Shown: piece by piece, positions 1 to 6,369 of the stretch
Position numbering within the stretch: position 1 is the stretch's first letter
How the letters are laid out: each line of letters opens with the position of its first letter
Source of the DNA: JAAZMA01 sp964564325
GTDB lineage: Bacteria; Bacillota; Clostridia; Tissierellales; Tepidimicrobiaceae
Direction of reading: 5' to 3'
Assembly: GCA_964564325.1 (NCBI GenBank)
Contig: CAZMBD010000059.1
Location: 1-14,718 of the forward strand
Length of the DNA: 14,718 nt
Made by a program: the position numbers and the translations under genes
Notes under the pieces: generated by a model
What the model saw: only the letters and a program-made list of their open reading frames with translations
Told to the model about the DNA's origin: nothing
The model's database searches: none

Positions 1-3
1 GTA

Positions 4-32
4 TTGACAAAATTTAAAACACAATATATACT
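4..32 (+). promoter_or_regulatory. Near-consensus sigma-A-type promoter of the GntR/ABC operon
   Basis: A perfect -35 hexamer TTGACA (4-9) is followed by exactly 17 bases and a -10 hexamer TATACT (27-32), five of six matches to TATAAT. Transcription would start near 39, giving a leader of about 65 bases before the ATG at 104. The -10 box and start point are covered by the inverted repeat at 31-53, so a bound repressor would block RNA polymerase. That a promoter this strong drives a repressor-first operon suggests tight repression when uninduced; this is inference. Confidence 0.75.
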
Positions 33-66
33 GTATATAGACAATATATACAGACAATATATACAG
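31..66. promoter_or_regulatory. Probable operator of the GntR repressor (inverted plus tandem repeats)
   Basis: CTGTATATA (31-39) is repeated in inverted form as TATATACAG (45-53) with a 5-base spacer. A 13-base unit ACAATATATACAG occurs twice in tandem (41-53 and 54-66), providing a third half-site in direct orientation. The element overlaps the promoter -10 box and likely start site. TGTA...TACA dyads are the usual kind of site for YtrA-type GntR repressors, so autoregulation by the first gene of the operon is the simplest reading. Confidence 0.65.
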
Positions 67-103
67 ACTTAACACTATTAACATTTCAACGAGGAGGATT
101 TAT

Positions 104-478
104 ATGAGGATTATTATATCTAATTCCTCAAAGGAGCCTATTTATGAACAGATTTCCAGTCAAATTAAAGGTATGATTTTAAAGGGAGAATTGGAAGAAG
201 GGGAATTACTACCTTCTATTAGAGGTTTGGCAAGGGATCTTCAGATATCTGTTATTACCACTAAAAGGGCCTATGATGAATTAGAAAATGAGGGTTTTAT
301 AGAAACAGTTCAAGGAAAAGGCTCCTATGTAGCAGGGCAGAATAAGGAATTAATGCGAGAGAAAAAACTTAAGATTATTGAAGAAAAATTGCTTAAGGTA
401 GTAGAAGAAAGTAAATTACTAGGCTTAAATTATGAAGAAGTGGAAGAAATGTTAAGAATTTTATTTAGGGAGGTATAG
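104..478 (+). CDS. GntR-family transcriptional repressor, YtrA-type
   Basis: A 124-residue DNA-binding regulator expected to repress its own operon. Residues about 9-77 form a GntR winged helix-turn-helix (PIYEQI at 12-17, LPSIRGLA in the middle, and the wing GFIETVQGKGSYV near 64-76). The remaining 47 residues are charged and helical with no room for a FadR, HutC or MocR effector domain; that short tail defines the YtrA subfamily, where it serves for dimerisation. The start is set by GAGGAGG at 91-97, seven bases before the ATG. It ends three bases before the ABC ATPase gene, and the gene order is that of ytr-type operons induced by cell-envelope antibiotics or amphipathic peptides. The inducer here cannot be read from the sequence. 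Confidence 0.9.
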   Translation: MRIIISNSSKEPIYEQISSQIKGMILKGELEEGELLPSIRGLARDLQISVITTKRAYDELENEGFIETVQGKGSYVAGQNKELMREKKLKIIEEKLLKVVEESKLLGLNYEEVEEMLRILFREV

Positions 479-480
479 CT

Positions 481-1335
481 ATGGACTATATTTTAGAAGT
501 TAAAAATTTAAGAAAAGAATTTAAAAATTTCACATTAAATAATATTAGCTTTAATTTAGAACCAGGTTATATTATGGGTTTTATTGGCCCTAATGGAGCA
601 GGAAAATCTACTACCATTAAACTTATAATGAATTTACTTAAGAAAAATGGTGGAGAAATAAAAGTGTTTGGTAAAGATCATATAAAATATGAAAGGAAAA
701 TTAAAGACAGAATAGGCTTTGTCTATGATGAAAATTACTATTATGAAAGTTTGTCCATTAATCAAATGAAAAATATAGTAGCTTCATTTTATTCTAAATG
801 GGATGAACACCAATTTAATTATTATATTAAAGAATTTGATTTAAATCCAAAATCAAAAATTAAAACACTATCTAAGGGAATGAAGATGAAGTTTTCATTA
901 GCCATAGCCCTATCCCATCATGCAGACTTAATCATAATGGATGAACCTACTTCAGGATTAGATCCTGTTTTTAGGCGGGAAATATTAGATATTTTATATA
1001 GCATTATTCAAGATGATAGGAAAAGTATATTTTTCTCTACTCACATAACTACAGATTTAGAAAAAATAGCTGATTATATAACTTTCATCAATAATGGTAA
1101 TATAGTATTTTCTAAGCCTAAAGACGAAGTATTGGAAAATTACGCCATAGTTAAAGGTGGCACAAATTTGTTGGACTCAAATAATAGAAAGAAATTCATA
1201 GGATTAAGGGAGACTAAAGTTGGATTTGAAGGATTAGTAGATAATGTAGACGAAATGAAAAATTTCTTTGGAGACAGTGTATTAATTGAGAAGCCAAGTT
1301 TAGAAGATATTATGGTTTATAGTGTAAGGAGGTAG
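481..1335 (+). CDS. ABC transporter ATP-binding protein (YtrB-like)
   Basis: A 284-residue cytoplasmic ATPase that powers the two permeases downstream. Visible motifs are Walker A GPNGAGKST (36-44), signature LSKGM (130-134, a variant of LSGGQ common in ABC-2 exporters), Walker B LIIMDEP (150-156), D-loop SGLD (158-161) and the switch histidine in STH (188). The region expected to hold the Q-loop reads GFVYDENYY (79-87), so the usual glutamine is replaced by acidic residues, as in YtrB-like proteins. Residues from about 215 on form a poorly conserved C-terminal domain. AGGGAGG at 467-473 precedes the ATG, and the gene follows the repressor by two bases, indicating translational coupling. An exporter or immunity role is inferred from family and context; substrate unknown. 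Confidence 0.92.
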   Translation: MDYILEVKNLRKEFKNFTLNNISFNLEPGYIMGFIGPNGAGKSTTIKLIMNLLKKNGGEIKVFGKDHIKYERKIKDRIGFVYDENYYYESLSINQMKNIVASFYSKWDEHQFNYYIKEFDLNPKSKIKTLSKGMKMKFSLAIALSHHADLIIMDEPTSGLDPVFRREILDILYSIIQDDRKSIFFSTHITTDLEKIADYITFINNGNIVFSKPKDEVLENYAIVKGGTNLLDSNNRKKFIGLRETKVGFEGLVDNVDEMKNFFGDSVLIEKPSLEDIMVYSVRR

Positions 1336-1340
1336 GGAGG

Positions 1341-1976
1341 ATGTTAGGAATTATTAAGAGGGATTTAACATTAATATTTTCTGATACTAGACAGAGGATT
1401 TTCCTAATTTTCATTATACCATTTTTTCTATTATCCATAGATACTCAAAATATGGAGTGGTTGTATTTTGTAATAATAATGGGTGTTTCTCATATATTGG
1501 TACTTACACCTTTTTACTATGAAATGAATAATAAATCTACTAGCCTAATAGCTTCTCTACCTATTACTAGAAAAGAAATAGTTGTATATAAATATTTATC
1601 CGTATTTTTATATTTTTTAATAACTATAGTGTATGTGGGAGTATATTTGTGGATAATTAATAAAATTGGATTAGTAAATGTGGATTATTTTAATTTAGCT
1701 ATGATAAAAAAGGCTCTACCCTATATTTTAATTAGTATGGGTTTGACCCTTTTTATTAATTTTATATTTAATATGAGAATTGCACAAATAGCTAATATGA
1801 TTATTTATATTACATTGATAATATTTTCCTTTAATTTAGCACAAAGTGCCATAGAAGGAGGAGTTAGCAGGTTTATGGATTTCCTAGATAGTGCCGGTTT
1901 CTTAATCCTATCCTTTGGAATATTCATATTATCTATGATATCTTCCATTAAATTATATGAAAATAAAGATCTGTAG
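1341..1976 (+). CDS. ABC-2 type permease subunit 1
   Basis: A 211-residue integral membrane protein with about six hydrophobic segments (near 19-32, 41-57, 88-107, 127-145, 150-167 and 185-203). It resembles the small ABC-2 permeases (ABC2_membrane_5-like) of ytr-type exporters. Residues 72-85 (SLPITRKEIVVYKY) are a cytoplasmic motif that recurs in the next gene, which suggests the pair arose by duplication and works as a heterodimer with the upstream ATPase. The ATG lies five bases after the ATPase stop, with AAGGAGG at 1326-1332 inside the end of that gene, so the two are co-translated. Its stop codon overlaps the ribosome binding site of the next gene. Confidence 0.85.
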   Translation: MLGIIKRDLTLIFSDTRQRIFLIFIIPFFLLSIDTQNMEWLYFVIIMGVSHILVLTPFYYEMNNKSTSLIASLPITRKEIVVYKYLSVFLYFLITIVYVGVYLWIINKIGLVNVDYFNLAMIKKALPYILISMGLTLFINFIFNMRIAQIANMIIYITLIIFSFNLAQSAIEGGVSRFMDFLDSAGFLILSFGIFILSMISSIKLYENKDL

Positions 1977-1986
1977 GAGGTGTATT

Positions 1987-2667
1987 ATGCTAAGTTTAAT
2001 TAGAAAAGAATTTAAAATATCTAAGTCTTGGATTTTATTATTATTTCTCTCTATTATATTTGCATTTTCTATATTTATGTCTACAGTAAAAATGGAGATT
2101 AGTGGAGGCAAATTTATTCAAAATATTGCATTTTCCTATGCTGTTTTTATGCTAGTATATATTTCAGTAATAGATAGTAATTATCATGATATAAAGAGTA
2201 AATCGGAGGTACTTTTAAATAGTTTTCCTATTAATAGGAAGAATATAGTTAGGGGTAAATACACAACTATGATTCTATATATAATTATGTATTCTATACC
2301 TATGGGAATCACAAATAAAATATTTATACCAATAGCTTATGGCGTAGAAAGCCAATTGGAAATTTTATGGAGTCTAGTAATCATAACTGTAATTAGTCTA
2401 ATATTTTATTCTATATATTATCCATTATATTTTAAATCAGAAGATGGGCTAATGACTTTTAGTCAGGCTTTCCGAATTATAATAATATTGTTTCCTTCAG
2501 TTATTGGAAGATATAGCAAACAATTATCTATGAATAAAGTTTTAAACTTTATGGCAAAGATAGGAGATAAAAAAATAGGGATTGTCCTTTTAATATTAGT
2601 TTTTATAATCTATTATATATCCTTACAAATATCGAAGAAAATTTATTTGAAAAGAGAATTTTACTAA
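1987..2667 (+). CDS. ABC-2 type permease subunit 2
   Basis: A 226-residue membrane protein with about six hydrophobic segments, similar in size and topology to the preceding permease. It shares the motif NSFPINRKNIVRGKY (78-92), matching SLPITRKEIVVYKY of its neighbour. A frame open from 1957 would add ten residues, but AGGAGG at 1975-1980 sits six bases before the ATG at 1987, and starting there gives the typical N-terminus MLSLIRKEFK; I therefore choose 1987. It is the last gene of the repressor-ATPase-permease-permease operon. No plus-strand terminator with a T-run follows it; the hairpin downstream is oriented for the opposite strand. Substrate unknown; antimicrobial export or sensing is the family expectation. 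Confidence 0.85.
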   Translation: MLSLIRKEFKISKSWILLLFLSIIFAFSIFMSTVKMEISGGKFIQNIAFSYAVFMLVYISVIDSNYHDIKSKSEVLLNSFPINRKNIVRGKYTTMILYIIMYSIPMGITNKIFIPIAYGVESQLEILWSLVIITVISLIFYSIYYPLYFKSEDGLMTFSQAFRIIIILFPSVIGRYSKQLSMNKVLNFMAKIGDKKIGIVLLILVFIIYYISLQISKKIYLKREFY

Positions 2668-2674
2668 TTGGAAA

Positions 2675-2705
2675 AAGATGGACTGCAAGAGAGACAGTCC
2701 ATCTT
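2675..2705 (-). terminator. Rho-independent terminator of the cysteine desulfurase-like gene
   Basis: An 11-bp perfect stem AAGATGGACTG (2675-2685) / CAGTCCATCTT (2695-2705) with a 9-base loop. Read on the minus strand the stem runs straight into TTTTTCC, a U-tract; on the plus strand no T-run follows. It lies about 40 bases past the stop of the minus-strand gene. An alternative 7-bp stem TGCAAGA/TCTTGCA (2684-2690/2702-2708) overlaps it. Confidence 0.6.
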
Positions 2706-2711
2706 GCACTA

Positions 2712-2750
2712 CCAAAATAAGACAGTGGAACCGTCCCCCTGTCTTATTGG
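2712..2750 (-). repeat. Palindromic intergenic repeat with GGGGACGGTTCC core (REP-like)
   Basis: A 10-bp perfect inverted repeat AATAAGACAG (2716-2725) / CTGTCTTATT (2739-2748), with outer CCAA/TTGG extending it across a 2-base bulge, encloses the sequence that reads GGGGGACGGTTCCA on the minus strand. This core, flanked by short GACA/TGTC-type stems, is recalled from dispersed intergenic palindromes in clostridial and some deltaproteobacterial genomes, resembling elements moved by REP-associated (Y1) transposases. No transposase is present here. The left end of the repeat supplies the last sense codon and the stop codon of the minus-strand gene. Confidence 0.6.
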
Positions 2751-4003
2751 CAAATTTCTCTTAATAATTCTAAAAATATATCTATTTCTTCATAATCATT
2801 ATATATACCAAAGGATACTCTTACCATGCCGGGTCTAGGCAAGTTTTTATCTTTCATATATCTTTCTATATCATCTAGAGAAATCCCTAATAATTTGTGT
2901 ACATAAGGCTGTGCACAGAAACATCCATTTCTAACGCCTATGCCTCCTTCTGTAGATAGTGTTGTGGCTACAGCACCATGATTTAATCTATCTATATTAA
3001 AAGATATAATTGGAACTTTGCTTTCAATATTGTAATCGTCATAAATAATAATATTTGGTAAATTCCTCATTCTTTTTAAAGTATATTGAACTAATCCTTT
3101 TTCATAATGCGAAATTTCATCTATACTAATTTCAGAAAGGGTTTCTATGGCTTTTACTAAGGCTACTACACCTAAAAGATTAGGGGTGCCTGCTTCTTCT
3201 TTATAAGGTAGATCTCCCCAAATGACTTTTCTTCTTGTAACTAATTTTATGGTGCCACCTCCAACTTGATCTGGCATTTTATTTTTAAAAGCTTCTCTAG
3301 GGGCAATTAATACTCCTGTGCCGAAGGGAGCATATATTTTATGAGCTGAAAAAGCTAAAAAATCTATGGGTTCAGGATAGGACATATTTATCAGCTGATG
3401 AGGTACTAGCTGGGCACCATCTACAAATATTTTAGCTCCATATTTATGAGTGAGTTTAGCTATATTATGTATTGGGTTTATATATCCCGTTACATTTGAT
3501 GCACCAGTTACTGCTACTAATTTTACATTTCCCATATGTTTTTTTAGCAAGTATTCGAGATGTTCTATAGACAATCGGCCTTTATCATCGACTTTCACAT
3601 AATCTATAGGATATTTATATCGCCAGGGAAGAATATTAGAGTGATGTTCCATTTCAGTAGATAGCACGACCCCATCTTGTATTACATCTTCTAAAGCATA
3701 AGAAAGTTTATTAATAGCTTCTGTAGTATTTTTCACAAATATTACCATATGGGAATGAGGATTTCCACCTACAAAATTTAGTACAATTTCCCTTGATTTT
3801 TCATAATAGTTAGATGATATAATAGATTTATAACCAGTTCCTCTATGGACAGAGGAGTAATAGGAGGAAAAATTATTAATTTCCTCCATTACGGAAATTA
3901 ATGGAGGTGTAGTGGCGGCATTGTCAAAGTTTATATAGGGAACCTTTATTCCATTTTTTAAAGGGACTAGAGTATTTGAACCATGGATTAAGTTTTTATA
4001 CAT
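2744..4003 (-). CDS. Class V aminotransferase, cysteine desulfurase-like (SufS/Csd group)
   Basis: A 419-residue PLP enzyme expected to strip sulfur from cysteine, giving alanine and an enzyme-bound persulfide. The fold is complete: NFDNAATTPP (25-34), the cofactor-stacking histidine in EMEHHSN (117-123), Asp195 in VDGAQ, and the PLP lysine K222 in FSAHKIYAPFGTG. The active loop reads RNGCFCAQP (358-366); Cys363 aligns with the catalytic cysteine of SufS/CsdA (CAxP), and Cys361 is an extra thiol two residues earlier. No SufBCDU, IscU or CsdE gene is adjacent, so this is an orphan that could feed TusA, a modification pathway, or act on another substrate; MOCOS-type and EgtE-like relatives share the same fold. 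AGGTGA lies just upstream of the ATG. The stop is contributed by the GGGGACGGTTCC repeat. Confidence 0.8.
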   Translation of the reverse strand: MYKNLIHGSNTLVPLKNGIKVPYINFDNAATTPPLISVMEEINNFSSYYSSVHRGTGYKSIISSNYYEKSREIVLNFVGGNPHSHMVIFVKNTTEAINKLSYALEDVIQDGVVLSTEMEHHSNILPWRYKYPIDYVKVDDKGRLSIEHLEYLLKKHMGNVKLVAVTGASNVTGYINPIHNIAKLTHKYGAKIFVDGAQLVPHQLINMSYPEPIDFLAFSAHKIYAPFGTGVLIAPREAFKNKMPDQVGGGTIKLVTRRKVIWGDLPYKEEAGTPNLLGVVALVKAIETLSEISIDEISHYEKGLVQYTLKRMRNLPNIIIYDDYNIESKVPIISFNIDRLNHGAVATTLSTEGGIGVRNGCFCAQPYVHKLLGISLDDIERYMKDKNLPRPGMVRVSFGIYNDYEEIDIFLELLREICQ

Positions 4004-4032
4004 AGTATCACCTAAATTAAAGTTTATATATT

Positions 4033-4063
4033 ATTATATTTAAAATATTTTTAAAAGTTACAA
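4033..4063 (-). promoter_or_regulatory. Possible promoter of the cysteine desulfurase-like gene
   Basis: On the minus strand a perfect -10 TATAAT (plus-strand 4033-4038) lies about 30 bases before the ATG. The best -35 is TTGTAA (plus-strand 4058-4063) at a long spacing of 19 bases. The -10 is convincing; the -35 is weak in a very AT-rich stretch. Confidence 0.35.
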
Positions 4064-4128
4064 AAAAATTAGCATATATAAGCTTTATGGATTATAATAG
4101 ATATAGGAACGAATGGAGGGAATTAAAT

Positions 4129-5022
4129 ATGGAAAATAAAAAGTCATTATATGCAGATCTTTCTTTAGTATTGGTTGCACTAATTTGGGGCAGTGGCTTT
4201 GTAGCTACAAAAAAGGCCTTAGCTTATACTACACCTTATTATCTTATGGCAATTCGTTTTACAATTTCTTTTTTAATTATGGCGATAGTATTTTTTAAAA
4301 GACTAAGGAAAATGAATTTTGAAGATTTTAAGGCGGGAGTAATCATAGGGATTTTTTTATTTTTAGGCTTTGCTACCCAAACAGTAGGATTAAACTACAC
4401 AACAGCAGGAAAACAAGCATTTATTACAGCTACTAATGTAGTAATGGTTCCCTTTATTTATTGGGGCATATCTAAAAAAAAGCCAGATATATATGAAGTA
4501 ATAGCTGCCATACTTTGCTTTATAGGTATTGGAATACTGAGTTTTGAATCTGGTTTAAAAATAGGTTATGGAGAGTTTTTAACTTTTCTATGTGCCATAT
4601 TTTTTGCATGTCATATTTCAGCTATTGGTTATTATGCGAAGAAACATGATCCAATAGTATTATCAGTAATGCAATTTTTAATTGCGGGTATATTATCTTT
4701 TATATGTGTATTATTATTTGAATTTGAAACAGGTAAAATTTCAAATGAAGCTATAATTCCTATACTTTATTTAGCTGTATTTAGTACATTAATAGCTTTT
4801 CTAATTCAAAATGTAGCTCAAAAATATACATCTTCCACTCACGCTGCCATAATACTTAGCTTAGAGGCAGTATTTGGTGGGGTGTTATCTTTTATATTTT
4901 TGAAAGAGCCATTTACCATTAGGTTTCTAATTGGTTGCATAACTATATTTTTATCTATTATAACCACGGAAACCAAATGGAATTTTTTAAAAAAATCAAA
5001 TGATAATTTGTCTAAACTTTAA
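4129..5022 (+). CDS. EamA/DMT-family metabolite exporter
   Basis: A 297-residue, ten-helix inner-membrane protein of the drug/metabolite transporter superfamily, built of two EamA repeats (about 9-140 and 147-282). The first helix carries the typical VALIWGSGFVATKKAL, and the second repeat ends with the usual SLEAVFGGVLSFIFLKEP motif. Family members mostly export amino acids or their derivatives. The frame is open from an ATG at 4087, but GGAGGG at 4115-4120 sits eight bases before the ATG at 4129, and the extra 14 residues would be a hydrophilic leader unlike the family; I choose 4129. It is followed after 14 bases by methionine gamma-lyase, so the likely cargo is an amino acid or a product of sulfur amino acid breakdown; that link is inference. 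Confidence 0.85.
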   Translation: MENKKSLYADLSLVLVALIWGSGFVATKKALAYTTPYYLMAIRFTISFLIMAIVFFKRLRKMNFEDFKAGVIIGIFLFLGFATQTVGLNYTTAGKQAFITATNVVMVPFIYWGISKKKPDIYEVIAAILCFIGIGILSFESGLKIGYGEFLTFLCAIFFACHISAIGYYAKKHDPIVLSVMQFLIAGILSFICVLLFEFETGKISNEAIIPILYLAVFSTLIAFLIQNVAQKYTSSTHAAIILSLEAVFGGVLSFIFLKEPFTIRFLIGCITIFLSIITTETKWNFLKKSNDNLSKL

Positions 5023-5036
5023 TTGGGGGGAGTAAA

Positions 5037-6221
5037 ATGAAAAACAAAGGATTTGGAACAAAAGCAATTCATGGAGGCTATGAAAAAAATGAAGTAGGTG
5101 CTTTAGCCACACCAATTTATCAAACATCCACTTTTATATTTGATTCAGCAGAACAAGGTGGAAAACGTTTTGCTGGAGAAGAAGAAGGGTATATGTATAC
5201 TCGTTTAGGTAATCCTACTAATACTCAAGTGGAAAACAAACTTGCATTACTTGAAAATGCTGAGGCTTGTGTATCTGCAGCTTCAGGAATGGGTGCTATT
5301 ACTTCTTGTTTATGGTCTATATTAGAAGCTGGAGACCATGTAGTTGCAGCTAATACACTTTATGGCTGTACTTTTGCATATTTAAGTCATGGTTTACCAA
5401 GATTTGGTGTAGAAGTAACTTTTGTAGATACTAGGGATCCTGAAAATGTAAGGAAGGCAATGAAGGATAATACTAAATTAGTATATTTAGAAACCCCAGC
5501 TAATCCTACACTAGGTATTTCAGATATTGAAACAATTTCAAAAATTGCTCACGAAAAAGAAGATTGTATGGTAGTAGTAGATAATACTTTTTGTACACCA
5601 TATCTACAAAGACCACTAGATTTAGGAGCAGATGCAGTAGTTCATTCAGCTACTAAGTATTTAAATGGTCATGGAGATGTAATAGCAGGATTTGTATGTG
5701 GTACAGAAGAATTTATAAAAGAAGTTAGATTATTTGGTATAAAGGATATGACAGGTGCAAGTCTAAGTCCATTTGATGCATTTTTAATCAATAGGGGAAT
5801 GAAAACTTTAGAAATTAGAATGGATAGACACTGTGAAAATGCTCAAAAGGTAGCAGAATTTTTACAATCTCATCCAGCAGTAGAAAAGGTATATTATCCA
5901 GGTCTTAAGGATTTCCCTCAATATGAATTAGCTAAAAAGCAAATGAAATTACCCGGAGCTATGATTTCTTTTGAAATTAAGGGAGATTTGGAAGATGGTA
6001 AGAAAATAATGGATACAGTAGAGCTATGTTCCTTAGCAGTTAGCTTAGGAGATACGGAAACTTTAATACAACATCCAGCTTCTATGACTCATTCACCATA
6101 TACTCCAGAAGAAAGAGAAGCTAGTGGTATTTCTGATGGATTAATTAGATTATCTATAGGTTTGGAAACTGTAGAAGATATAATAGAAGATTTAAAAATG
6201 GCATTAGATAGTATAAAGTAA
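5037..6221 (+). CDS. megL: Methionine gamma-lyase
   Basis: A 394-residue cytoplasmic PLP enzyme of the Cys/Met metabolism family. It splits L-methionine into methanethiol, 2-oxobutyrate and ammonia, and can also act on cysteine and homocysteine. The PLP lysine is K207 in HSATKYLNGHGD, with D182 in VVDNTFCTPYLQRP and the phosphate-binding YTRLGNP at 54-60. The diagnostic active-site segment TLYGCTFAYL (107-116) holds Tyr109 and Cys111, matching Cys116 of Pseudomonas methionine gamma-lyase; cystathionine gamma-synthases and lyases lack that cysteine. KDMTGASLSP and SLGDTETLIQHPASMTHSPYTPEER also match closely. GGGGGGAG at 5025-5032 is the ribosome binding site. It follows the EamA gene closely and is ended by a strong terminator. 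The role is probably fermentative methionine catabolism with volatile thiol release. Confidence 0.93.
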   Translation: MKNKGFGTKAIHGGYEKNEVGALATPIYQTSTFIFDSAEQGGKRFAGEEEGYMYTRLGNPTNTQVENKLALLENAEACVSAASGMGAITSCLWSILEAGDHVVAANTLYGCTFAYLSHGLPRFGVEVTFVDTRDPENVRKAMKDNTKLVYLETPANPTLGISDIETISKIAHEKEDCMVVVDNTFCTPYLQRPLDLGADAVVHSATKYLNGHGDVIAGFVCGTEEFIKEVRLFGIKDMTGASLSPFDAFLINRGMKTLEIRMDRHCENAQKVAEFLQSHPAVEKVYYPGLKDFPQYELAKKQMKLPGAMISFEIKGDLEDGKKIMDTVELCSLAVSLGDTETLIQHPASMTHSPYTPEEREASGISDGLIRLSIGLETVEDIIEDLKMALDSIK

Positions 6222-6250
6222 AATAAAGCCCAGTCTTGGGCTTTATTTTT
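6221..6250 (+). terminator. Rho-independent terminator of the eamA-megL operon
   Basis: A 12-bp stem (6221-6232 / 6237-6248) with core AAAGCCCA/TGGGCTTT, a GTCT tetraloop and a TTTATTTTT tail. The hairpin begins on the last base of the megL stop codon. The 28 bases 6221-6248 recur unchanged at 8739-8766. Confidence 0.9.
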
Positions 6251-6369
6251 ATAGCAAGGAAATTATCATATGTTTTCATAGCAAAAATTGGAAACAAAAA
6301 TATTATAGGGTTTAAGGAGTATAAAATATTTGATAATTGGTCAAATTAATGTAAAAGGAGGTGCAAAAA

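Noticed and set aside
1957..1986. Ten-residue N-terminal extension of the second ABC permease
   Set aside because: It would overlap the first permease gene, while AGGAGG is correctly spaced for the ATG at 1987.
4087..4128. Fourteen-residue N-terminal extension of the EamA protein
   Set aside because: No ribosome binding site before 4087; GGAGGG fits the ATG at 4129, and the extension is hydrophilic and unlike the family.
6251..6369. Possible riboswitch (SAM or amino acid type) before the APC permease, and likewise before the EamA-megL operon
   Set aside because: Neither leader shows the multi-helix core or conserved internal loops of SAM, lysine or T-box elements; only short AT-rich dyads are visible.
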